Origin: Streptomyces tailanensis
GTDB lineage: Bacteria; Actinomycetota; Actinomycetes; Streptomycetales; Streptomycetaceae
DNA length: 64,000 nucleotides
Direction of reading: 5' to 3'
Assembly: GCF_008386495.1 (NCBI RefSeq)
Contig: NZ_VTHJ01000021.1
Coordinates: 62,001-126,000, forward strand
Position numbers and translations under genes: made by a program. Positions 25,192 through 32,554 of the stretch are shown piece after piece (position 1 is the stretch's first letter; each line of letters begins with the position of its first letter). Under the pieces are notes generated by a model, which was given only the letters and a program-made list of their open reading frames with translations, had not been told where the DNA came from and made no database searches.

Positions 25192-26187
25192 TCACCGCCC
25201 CAGGATCCGGTCGACCTCGGCCATCTGGTCCCCGGTGAGCGGCCCCTTCGCGAGGGCGCCCGCGTTCTCCTCGGCCTGGGCGACCGAGCGGAAGCCGGGG
25301 ATGGGGACGGTGTGCGGGCTGCGGGCCCAGATCCAGGAGAGGGCGCCCTGCGCGAGCGTACGGCCGTCGCTGGTGAGGATCTCGCGCAGCGCCTCGACCC
25401 GGCCGAGCCACTCCGGGTCGGCGCCGGCGTCCGCGGTGAAGCCCGGCAGCCAGGCGGGCGGAGCGTTGCGGATGTCGCCGGTCTCCAGGGCGCGTCCGGC
25501 GGAGTGCCTGCCGGTGAGCAGGCCCATGGCGAGGGGGCTGCGGTTGATGCTGGCCAGGTCCGACTCCGCGCAGAGGGCGAGAAGTTCGGGCGCGTCCTGG
25601 AGGATGTTCAGCCGGTGTTGTACGGCCGTGCAGTGCGGCCCCTCGGCGAACACGGCGGCGCGGTCCGGGTCGTCGGTGCTCCACGCGTACGCCCGGATCA
25701 GGCCCTCCCGTACGAACTCCTCGCAGACGTCGCGGAGTTGGGCGGCGCGCTCGGGGTCGGCGTCGGAGAGGTGCAGCTGGTAGAGGTCCACGTAGTCCGT
25801 GCCCAGGCGGTCCAGGGACGCGGTGAGGGCACGCCGGGCATGGGCCGGGGAGTCGTCGTGGCCGTGGGCGGTGCGGGTGGCCTCGTCGAAGAGGTTGCCC
25901 CACTTGGTGGCCACGACGACATCAGCGCGACGCTTGCCGAGGGCGCGGCCGAGCACGCGCTCGCTGTGGCCGGTTCCGTAGGCGTCGGCGGTGTCGAAGA
26001 ACGTGACGCCGAGGTCGAGTGCGCGGTGGATCGCGCGCACGGACTCGTCGTCGTCGACCTTGCCCCACCCGAGGGGCTGCCCGTCGACCCACCACCACTC
26101 GCCGCCGATCGCCCAGCAGCCGAAGCCGAGGGCGCTGACCTGGATGTCGCTGCGGCCGAGGGGCCTCGTGTATGTGTTCGTCTCCAT
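25192..26187 (-). CDS. aldo/keto reductase
   Basis: A 331-residue NADPH-dependent (alpha/beta)8 oxidoreductase. The catalytic tetrad is visible: Asp and Tyr in FFDTADAYGTGHSE, Lys in VVATKWGN and His in YQLHLSD. The C-terminal cofactor motif is IPGFRSVAQAEENAGAL. It belongs to the Gcy/YhdN-like subgroup. Substrate unknown. It is divergent from nothing close; the next gene upstream (26240) is on the same strand. Confidence 0.9.
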   Translation of the reverse strand: METNTYTRPLGRSDIQVSALGFGCWAIGGEWWWVDGQPLGWGKVDDDESVRAIHRALDLGVTFFDTADAYGTGHSERVLGRALGKRRADVVVATKWGNLFDEATRTAHGHDDSPAHARRALTASLDRLGTDYVDLYQLHLSDADPERAAQLRDVCEEFVREGLIRAYAWSTDDPDRAAVFAEGPHCTAVQHRLNILQDAPELLALCAESDLASINRSPLAMGLLTGRHSAGRALETGDIRNAPPAWLPGFTADAGADPEWLGRVEALREILTSDGRTLAQGALSWIWARSPHTVPIPGFRSVAQAEENAGALAKGPLTGDQMAEVDRILGR

Positions 26188-26239
26188 GCCTGGACGTTAA
26201 GGGTTGGAGTACACACGAAAGCAAGCTCGGGGACGAGGG

Positions 26240-26566
26240 TCAGGCCTGGCCCGTCTCGAAGCGGCTGATCCTGCCGTCCTCCGACACCGTGAAGCGCCAG
26301 GCGGTGCGCATCTCGCCCCAGGTGTCGTTGCTGTAGCGGGCGATGAGGGCGCGGCCGCCCTTGGACTCGTTCTCGACCTCCATGTGGCCGTGGGAGGAGA
26401 AGATCTCCCGGTCGGTCCAGTCGTCGAGGTCGCGGTCGGAGCCGTCGTCCGACATGGTCGCGTCGTCGGCGAGGAGAGCCATGAAGGCGTCGCGGTCGTG
26501 GGCGTTCACGGCGTTGACGAAGGCCCGGACGGTCGGGTCACTGAGTTTGGCTGGTGCGATCGTCAT
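26240..26566 (-). CDS. SnoaL/NTF2-like fold protein
   Basis: A 108-residue single-domain protein of the nuclear-transport-factor-2/SnoaL fold: VRAFVNAVNAHDRDAFMALL and then ADDATMSDDGS are the typical first helices and strand. The start is the ATG at 26564-26566. The fold is used by many small enzymes and binding proteins, so no reaction can be assigned. It lies head-to-head with the DoxX gene. Confidence 0.8.
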   Translation of the reverse strand: MTIAPAKLSDPTVRAFVNAVNAHDRDAFMALLADDATMSDDGSDRDLDDWTDREIFSSHGHMEVENESKGGRALIARYSNDTWGEMRTAWRFTVSEDGRISRFETGQA

Positions 26567-26712
26567 GCCGGTCAGCCTCACACCGTTCACGGGTGTACGC
26601 CACCGCACGGCCACCCGAACGGCCGCGCGGGCAGGTCGGGCAGGTGTGATCGGTGCGACGGTGGATACGCGGGAGAGGACATTCACACGGGCTGTTCGGG
26701 AGTGGAGTGGTC

Positions 26713-27258
26713 ATGACCTCATTCGATCGACGCGATCTGGGACTGCTGCTGCTCCGGCTGGGCGCGGGCGGTGTACTCGCCGCGCACGGGACGCAGAAGC
26801 TGTTCGGCTGGTTCGGCGGGGGCGGGATCGAGGGGACCGGCGCCTTCATGGAGTCCGTCGGGTACTCCCCCGGCAAGGCGAGCGCCACCGCGGCCGGGCT
26901 GGCCGAGACGGGCGGCGGCACCCTGCTCGCCCTCGGGCTCGCGACGCCCGGGGCCGGTGCCGCCGCGGCGGGCGCCATGGCCGGCGCGGCCGCGGTGCAC
27001 ACCCCCAACGGCTTCTTCAACGCGAGCGGCGGCTACGAGTACGCCGCGACCCTCGGCCTCGCCGCCGCCGGCCTCGCGATCGCCGGGCCCGGCCGGCTCT
27101 CCCTAGACCACGCGCTCCACCACGTCGTCGACCGGGGCTGGATGGTCCCCGTGGCGCTCGCCGGTACGGCCGCGGTCACGTCGCTGGTCGTGGGGGCGCG
27201 GATCAAGCGGATGCGGAAGGAGAAGGAGGGGGAGCAGGACCCGTTGTTCGAGGAGTAA
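26713..27258 (+). CDS. DoxX family membrane protein
   Basis: A 181-residue protein with four predicted helices of the DoxX/thiosulfate-quinone oxidoreductase small subunit type. The family start is GLLLLRLGAGGVLAAHGTQK LFGWFGGGG (given in two parts), followed by AETGGGTLLALGLATP. It has a charged C-terminal tail (RIKRMRKEKEGEQD). In actinobacteria such proteins act with thiol/redox membrane systems, but no partner is beside this one. Confidence 0.88.
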   Translation: MTSFDRRDLGLLLLRLGAGGVLAAHGTQKLFGWFGGGGIEGTGAFMESVGYSPGKASATAAGLAETGGGTLLALGLATPGAGAAAAGAMAGAAAVHTPNGFFNASGGYEYAATLGLAAAGLAIAGPGRLSLDHALHHVVDRGWMVPVALAGTAAVTSLVVGARIKRMRKEKEGEQDPLFEE

Positions 27259-27327
27259 GTGCCCATTGTCGTACGGGCTTCAAGGAGTGATCGCCTATTG
27301 TCATAGGGGCGTGGCAGGCTGCGCCTC

Positions 27328-27714
27328 ATGAGTGATCAGCACGCCGAACTCGCCGAACCCACAGCACCCGCCGCCTCCGACTCCCCCGACCCCGACGACC
27401 TCTGGCAGTCCATCACCCTTCTCCACGCCTGGCTGGAGGCCGACCAACCGCACGGCGGCCAAGAGGGCCTGCTCCTGCGGACGTTGAAGCTCCAGGAGGA
27501 GGTCGGCGAAGTCGCCCAGGCGGTGATCGGCGCGACCGGGCAGAACCCGCGCAAGGGGACGACCCACACGTGGGACGACGTCCAGTCGGAGCTGTGCGAC
27601 GTGGTCATCACGGCGCTCGTGGCGCTGCGCACCCTCACCCCGGACGCCCACGCGGTCTTCACGACCCACCTGGCCGGGGTGACCGAACGCTCGCTGGGGT
27701 CCCGCCGTGGCTGA
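27328..27714 (+). CDS. MazG-like nucleotide pyrophosphohydrolase family protein
   Basis: A 128-residue MazG-fold protein. The metal-binding E-x-x-E pattern is seen in LKLQEEVGEVAQAVIG, with the distal E-x-x-D in VQSELCDVVITALVAL. The family hydrolyses NTPs (often damaged or alarmone-type) to NMP and pyrophosphate. It overlaps the next gene by 8 bases. Confidence 0.85.
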   Translation: MSDQHAELAEPTAPAASDSPDPDDLWQSITLLHAWLEADQPHGGQEGLLLRTLKLQEEVGEVAQAVIGATGQNPRKGTTHTWDDVQSELCDVVITALVALRTLTPDAHAVFTTHLAGVTERSLGSRRG

Positions 27715-28240
27715 CAACGCGTTCTGGATCGCCTCGCTGACCGCCGGCACCGCCGTGCTCGCCAGCTGGGTGACCAGTCGGGGGACGGCGCGGGCGGCGC
27801 GAATACAGGCGGACACCACGACCAGCGCCCAGAGGGTGGAGCGGCTCCGGGAGGCGCGGCGCACGGCGTACGCGGAGTTCATCGAGCAGGCGCAGCGGCT
27901 GAACGATGTGCACTGGAAGGTGTCCGACGTGGTCCGGGGCGCCGAGGGCGGGCTCGGGCCTGAGCACATCGAGGAGTTGCGGCGGTTGCGCGACCGGCAG
28001 CGGGACGAGTACAGCACCCTGCGGCACCGTACGTGGATCGTCTCGCTGGAGGGGCCCGACGAGGTCGCCGAACTCGCCAACACCGCCCGGCGGTCGACGA
28101 GCCCGTTCCACAAGGCGATCGAGGCGATGATCGACAACGACACCGGCGCCGTCGCCCGCTTCGACGCCTGCTACGAGCCCTTCTGGCAGGCGCTGCAGAA
28201 CTTCATCAAGGCCTCCCGCGACACCCTGCACACCATGTAG
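27707..28240 (+). CDS. conserved protein with one N-terminal membrane segment
   Basis: A 177-residue protein. An N-terminal hydrophobic helix (FWIASLTAGTAVLASWVTSR) is followed by a long charged helical region likely to form a coiled coil (TTTSAQRVERLREARRTAYA EFIEQAQRL). I recognise this layout from many Streptomyces hypothetical proteins but know no function. It is translated with the MazG-like gene through the 8-base overlap. Confidence 0.75.
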   Translation: MADNAFWIASLTAGTAVLASWVTSRGTARAARIQADTTTSAQRVERLREARRTAYAEFIEQAQRLNDVHWKVSDVVRGAEGGLGPEHIEELRRLRDRQRDEYSTLRHRTWIVSLEGPDEVAELANTARRSTSPFHKAIEAMIDNDTGAVARFDACYEPFWQALQNFIKASRDTLHTM

Positions 28241-28400
28241 GCCGGGCCCCGGTCATACCCCGGGGTGACCCCGAGGTCGCCTCGTACTGCGTTCTGAGTA
28301 CCGGGGATTGTCGGCAGCCGCACGACGACGGGACGGGGGCCGGAACGGAAGCCTGGGCGGGTATCCGGAACGACCGACCGGGTATCCGAGACTCTGAGAG

Positions 28401-28435
28401 CAGTGCACCGTGCCCTGCGAGGGCACGGTGCACTG
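28401..28435. terminator. strong hairpin terminator between convergent genes
   Basis: A perfect 16-bp stem CAGTGCACCGTGCCCT / AGGGCACGGTGCACTG with a GCG loop lies 32 bases beyond the stop of the GH43 gene (minus) and 160 bases after the + strand gene. It probably terminates both. The rest of 28241-28400 is non-coding and includes two GGGTATCCG direct repeats. Confidence 0.85.
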
Positions 28436-28466
28436 GCGTTGCTCGGTTTTCGCTGACCCTGCTCCT

Positions 28467-29915
28467 TTACTCCTTGTAGAAGGTCGCGTCCTGCCGGTCG
28501 AGGGTCGTGCTGACCGGCTGGGTGTAGAGCAGGTTGTTGAAGTGGCGGATGTAGCGGCCGGGGAAGTTGTACGACTCGTACGAGAATCCGGCGGCGGAGT
28601 CGGCGAGGCCGGCCCGCTGGTGGAACGAGGCGTCGGCGTCGAACAGTGCCGTGCCGTCGTCCTTCTCCACCCACAGCTCGTTGTTCTTGTGACGGAGGTA
28701 GTAGCCGGGGAAGTTCGCCGACTCCAGCGAGACCGTGCCGCTGCCCGCGAGACCGGTGACGATCCGGAACTGCGAGTCGGCGAGGTTGGTGACGTCGGCC
28801 TCCAGCTTCGCCCGGTACTCCCAGTGCCGGATGAACTTGCCCGGGTAGTTGTACGAGGACAGACGGACCGGGGTCACGCCGTCGGCCACCGGGATGCCGA
28901 AGTTGGGGGTGCCGTCGGCGTTCCAGTACAGCTTCTGGTAGCGGGTGCGGCGGTTGGGGTCGTTGAGCGGGTCCCCGCTGATGTCCTTGTAGTTGCGGTC
29001 GTGGTAGACGAGGATGTCGGACTTTCCGTCCTCGGAGACCGTGAAGGTGTTGTGGCCGGGGCCGTACTGGCCGGTCGCGGCATTGCTCTTGAAGACCGGC
29101 GTCGAGGTCTTCGCCCACGAGGCCGGGTTCATGAGGTCCGCGGTGGCGGAGGCGGTCAGCAGGCCGAGGCAGTAGTTGGCGTCGGTGGCGCTGGCCGAGT
29201 AGGCCATGAAGACCTTGCCGTTCTTCTGGATGACGGCCGGGCCCTCGTTGACGCGGTGGCCGACGGTCTCCCAGGAGTACTCGGGCTTGGAGATCATGAC
29301 CGGGCTGCCGCTGATGGTCCACGGGTTGGACATCTTCGCCAGGTAGAGGTTGGTGCCGGTGCCGACCGCCGGGTCGTTCTGGGCCCAGCTCAGGTAGCGG
29401 GTGCCGTTGTGAGTGAAGGTGGTGGCGTCCAGCGAGAAGGTGTCCAGCGGCAGGGCTATCCGGCCCTTCTCGGTCCAGGTGCCGGTGATCGGGTTGGCCG
29501 CGCTGGTCTCCAGGACGTACGGGCGGATCTTCCAGATGTCGTTGGAGGCGCCGGCCGCGAAGTAGACGTACCACTTGCCGTCGATGAAGTGGATCTCCGG
29601 GGCCCAGATGTGGGCGCCCATGTCACCGCTGGCGTGCTTGGTCCAGATCGTGGTCTCCGTGGCCGTGGCGAGGCCCTGGAGGGTGGTGGCCCGGCGCATG
29701 ACGATCTTGTCGTACGCGGGGACGGTGGCGGTGAAGTAGTAGAAGCCGTCGGTGTGCTTGAAGATGTGCGGGTCGGCCCGCTGGGTGGCTATCGGGTTGG
29801 TGAAGGTCACGGCGGGGGACGCGGGCGCGGCGGCCTGGGCGGGGGTGGTCACGGTGGTGAGCACGGCGAGCGCCGCCGCGGCTGCCACCAGGGCACGTCT
29901 GACGAGACGTCTCAT
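28467..29915 (-). CDS. secreted GH43 glycosidase with AbfB (CBM42) domain
   Basis: A 482-residue secreted arabinan/xylan-debranching enzyme. It has a Sec signal peptide (MRRLVRRALVAAAAALAVLT ... TPAQA). The GH43 five-blade propeller has the catalytic base Asp in ATQRADPHIFKH, the Asp in TFSLDATTF and the acid Glu in RVNEGPAVIQKNGK. A C-terminal arabinose-binding AbfB domain follows, with repeats SSYNYPGKFIRHWEY, ESANFPGYYLRHKN and ESYNFPGRYIRHFN. The likely substrate is arabinofuranosyl side chains. It lies 22 bases after a second GH43 gene, forming an operon. Confidence 0.9.
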   Translation of the reverse strand: MRRLVRRALVAAAAALAVLTTVTTPAQAAAPASPAVTFTNPIATQRADPHIFKHTDGFYYFTATVPAYDKIVMRRATTLQGLATATETTIWTKHASGDMGAHIWAPEIHFIDGKWYVYFAAGASNDIWKIRPYVLETSAANPITGTWTEKGRIALPLDTFSLDATTFTHNGTRYLSWAQNDPAVGTGTNLYLAKMSNPWTISGSPVMISKPEYSWETVGHRVNEGPAVIQKNGKVFMAYSASATDANYCLGLLTASATADLMNPASWAKTSTPVFKSNAATGQYGPGHNTFTVSEDGKSDILVYHDRNYKDISGDPLNDPNRRTRYQKLYWNADGTPNFGIPVADGVTPVRLSSYNYPGKFIRHWEYRAKLEADVTNLADSQFRIVTGLAGSGTVSLESANFPGYYLRHKNNELWVEKDDGTALFDADASFHQRAGLADSAAGFSYESYNFPGRYIRHFNNLLYTQPVSTTLDRQDATFYKE

Positions 29916-29937
29916 GTTCTTCTACGGTCCTTCGGGA

Positions 29938-31470
29938 TCAGGCGGTGGTGGGGACGAGGCGCCACTGCTGGCAGTTGTTGTTGAGCCAGGACCACTGGCG
30001 TACGTCGGCGCCGTCGGCCGTGCCGCAGTCGGCGACGTCCATGACCTTGCCGGTGGAGGCGTTGACGATCCGCACGTAGTCGCCGCCGAGGTAGACCATG
30101 CGGAACTTCTGGCAGTTGTTGTTCAGCCAGGACCACTGCCGGATGTCGGTGCCGTCGGCGGTGGCGCACTCGGCGACGTCGGCGACCTTGCCGGTGGCGA
30201 CGTTGACGAGTCGGCTGGTGTCGTCGGCCCGGTCCTCGATGCGCCACTTCTGGTTGGCGCCGCCGTTGCAGGTCCACTGGAAGATGTTGGTGCCGTCGGC
30301 GGTGTTGCCGCCGTTGACGTCGAGGCACTTGCCGCTGTTGCGGTTGACGATGGTGTACGCGGTGGGCGTCGTCGCGGTCTCACCCGACGGACCCGCCAGT
30401 GTCGTACCGAGGGCGACCGGGGTGCCGAAGTTCGGGGTGCCGTCCGCGTTCCAGGTGAACTTCTGGGCGCGGGTCGTACGGCCGTTGTCACAGCCGTCGC
30501 TCGCCGCGTCGTTGGCGTGGTAGACGATCCAGTTCTCGGTGCCATCCGGCGAGGTGAAGAACCCGTTGTGGCCGGGCGCGTAGACCCCGTTGGCGTCGTT
30601 CCGCTGGAACACGGGGGTCTGCTTCTTCGTCCAGGAGGAGGCGAGGAGCGGGTCGGAGCCGGTCAGTTCCAGCTGGCCGAGCTTGTAGTCCGGACCCCAG
30701 CAGGCGCTGGCGGAGTAGATGAGGAACGTACGGCCGTTGCGGTAGAGCGGCTCGGGACCTTCGTTGACCTCACCGCTCTGGGTCTCCCAGCTCAGTGTCG
30801 GGCTGGAGATCACGGTGAAGGTGGTGGAGGCCAGAGTGTACGGGTTGCTGAGCGGCGCGATGACGAGGCTCTGCTTGCTGCCGTTCGCGGAACCGCTGCC
30901 CACCAGGTACAGCTTGTTGTTGTGCTTGAGCACGCTGGCGTCGATGAACCAGCCGCCCGGGTTCAGGTTCGACCCGGCGAGCATGTTCTTGTAGGTGTAC
31001 GGCCCCATGGGGTCGGACCCGGCGCTCTCCAGCACATGGGTGCGCTGGTCGTCACAGCAGGCGGATCCGCGCGGCCCGGCGGAGTAGTACAGGTACCACT
31101 TGCCGTCGAAGAAGTGGATCTCCGGCGCCCACATGTTCCAGTTGCGGCTGCTGGTGCTGTCCGACCACACCTGCACGCTGGGGGCGGTGCTCAGCCCCGC
31201 CAGCGTCGGCGACTTCCGCATGGTCAGTTCACCTGTGAACGACGTCGTCACCAGGTAGTAGTTGCCGTTGTAGTACTCCAGCCACGGGTCGGCCCCCTTC
31301 TGGGACTTGACCGGGTTGGTGTACGGCTTGCCGTCGGCAGCGGCGGCGGGCTGCGAGGGCTGAACGACCAGGAGCGACGCGCAGAGGGCCAGCAGCGCTG
31401 CGCCCAGCGTCAACAGCTGGCGAGGCGTCGACCAGGCGCGCGGGCGGACGCGAGTGGGGGTGGGGAACAC
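29938..31470 (-). CDS. secreted GH43 glycosidase with ricin-B (CBM13) domain
   Basis: A 510-residue secreted enzyme. It has a signal peptide (basic start, QLLTLGAALLALCASLLVVQ, AAAA-D). The GH43 catalytic Asp is in KSQKGADPWLEYYNGN, the supporting Asp in GGWFIDASVLKH and the acid Glu in SGEVNEGPEPLYRNGR. The C-terminal beta-trefoil lectin (about residues 375-510) has three repeats with QxW-like ends (NQKWRIE, CQKFRMV, CQQWRLV) and GKCLDVNGGNTADGT. It was probably an alpha-L-arabinofuranosidase or arabinanase. The GTG start follows GGAAGGGAC. A palindromic operator lies 32 bases upstream of the start. Confidence 0.9.
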   Translation of the reverse strand: MFPTPTRVRPRAWSTPRQLLTLGAALLALCASLLVVQPSQPAAAADGKPYTNPVKSQKGADPWLEYYNGNYYLVTTSFTGELTMRKSPTLAGLSTAPSVQVWSDSTSSRNWNMWAPEIHFFDGKWYLYYSAGPRGSACCDDQRTHVLESAGSDPMGPYTYKNMLAGSNLNPGGWFIDASVLKHNNKLYLVGSGSANGSKQSLVIAPLSNPYTLASTTFTVISSPTLSWETQSGEVNEGPEPLYRNGRTFLIYSASACWGPDYKLGQLELTGSDPLLASSWTKKQTPVFQRNDANGVYAPGHNGFFTSPDGTENWIVYHANDAASDGCDNGRTTRAQKFTWNADGTPNFGTPVALGTTLAGPSGETATTPTAYTIVNRNSGKCLDVNGGNTADGTNIFQWTCNGGANQKWRIEDRADDTSRLVNVATGKVADVAECATADGTDIRQWSWLNNNCQKFRMVYLGGDYVRIVNASTGKVMDVADCGTADGADVRQWSWLNNNCQQWRLVPTTA

Positions 31471-31501
31471 GGATAGTCCCTTCCGGGAGCGGCTCGAAAC
31501 G

Positions 31502-31527
31502 ACAATGTTCGAAATTGCGAACGTTGT
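31502..31527. promoter_or_regulatory. palindromic operator upstream of the GH43 operon
   Basis: ACAATGTTCG-AAATTG-CGAACGTTGT is a near-perfect inverted repeat (one mismatch per arm) centred 45 bases from the GH43 start. It contains the TTCGAAATT..CGAA pattern expected of LacI-type or similar sugar-responsive repressors of hemicellulase genes. The AT-rich region around it fits a promoter. The divergent LLM gene starts 118 bases away. Confidence 0.6.
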
Positions 31528-31644
31528 GCGTAACTTCGGCCAGAAGGTAAACGTGGGGCGGGAGGGACGTCAATGGATGCGACACGTTTTATGTCGCGGA
31601 AGGGCCGCGGAATAGCATGCGCGGGCCGCCGGGTTGGCGCCTGC

Positions 31645-32511
31645 ATGAGCAAACAGAACCTGGGACGATACGGCATCTTCAGCATCGGGCTGCGTACGGA
31701 AGACCCGACGCGGACCGGTGAACTGGCCGAAGCGGCGGCCGAGTTGGAGGAACTGGGGTTCGGAGCGATCTGGCTCGGCGGTAGCACCGGAGTGCACCAC
31801 GCCGTCCCTCTCGTCGAGGCGACGGCACGGATCACCGTGGCCACGGGCATCCAGAGCATCTGGCAACACGAGGCGGCCGACACCGCCGTACGCTTCGCCG
31901 AGTTGGAGGCCGCCCACCCCGGCCGCTTCCTGCTCGGTCTCGGCGTGAGCCACGCCAAGCTGGCGGATCAGTACCGGCGCCCCTACTCGGCGATGGTCGC
32001 CTACCTGGACGCCCTGGACACGGCCGGCGTACCCGCCGACCGCCGGGTCCTGGCCGCGCTCGGCCCGAAGATGCTCCGGCTGTCCCGCGACCGGGCGGCC
32101 GGCTCCCACCCGTACCTCGTGACCCCGGAACACACGGCCGAGGCCCGCGAGCTCCTGGGCGAAGGGCCGCTACTGGCACCGGAGCTGACGGTCATCCTGG
32201 AGTCCGACCCGGCCCGCGCCCGCTCCCTCGCCCGCGCCCACCTCTCCTTCTACCTCGGCCTCCCCAACTACACCGACAACTTCCTCCGCCTCGGCTTCAC
32301 CGACTCCGACCTCACGGACGGCGGCAGCGACCGCCTGATCGACGCGGTGTACGCCTGGGGCTCCGACGACCGCGTCCGCTCGCGGGTGGACGAGTTCCAC
32401 GCGGCGGGGGCGGACCATGTGGCCCTGCAGATCATCGACGACCGGGCGGGCGATGTGCTGCCCCGGGGGGAGTGGGGGCGTTTGGCGGAGGTGATGGGCG
32501 TGGTTGGGTGA
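31645..32511 (+). CDS. LLM-class F420-dependent oxidoreductase
   Basis: A 288-residue luciferase-like (alpha/beta)8 protein. The family text includes GRYGIFSIGLRTEDPTRTGE, LGFGAIWLGGSTGVHHAVPL, RITVATGIQSIW and HPGRFLLGLGVSHAKL. Actinobacterial members of this subgroup use coenzyme F420 rather than FMN; the substrate is not known. The ATG at 31645 (MSKQNLGRYG) is taken as start; upstream in-frame codons encode an unlikely basic extension. Confidence 0.88.
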   Translation: MSKQNLGRYGIFSIGLRTEDPTRTGELAEAAAELEELGFGAIWLGGSTGVHHAVPLVEATARITVATGIQSIWQHEAADTAVRFAELEAAHPGRFLLGLGVSHAKLADQYRRPYSAMVAYLDALDTAGVPADRRVLAALGPKMLRLSRDRAAGSHPYLVTPEHTAEARELLGEGPLLAPELTVILESDPARARSLARAHLSFYLGLPNYTDNFLRLGFTDSDLTDGGSDRLIDAVYAWGSDDRVRSRVDEFHAAGADHVALQIIDDRAGDVLPRGEWGRLAEVMGVVG

Positions 32512-32546
32512 GGGGCGGTTGGAGGGAACCAGCCAACCGCCCCTCA
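32509..32546. terminator. bidirectional hairpin terminator
   Basis: A perfect 14-bp stem TGAGGGGCGGTTGG / CCAACCGCCCCTCA with a 10-base loop starts in the stop codon of the LLM gene and ends 9 bases before the stop of the convergent permease gene. Confidence 0.85.
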
Positions 32547-32554
32547 CCGTCCTC

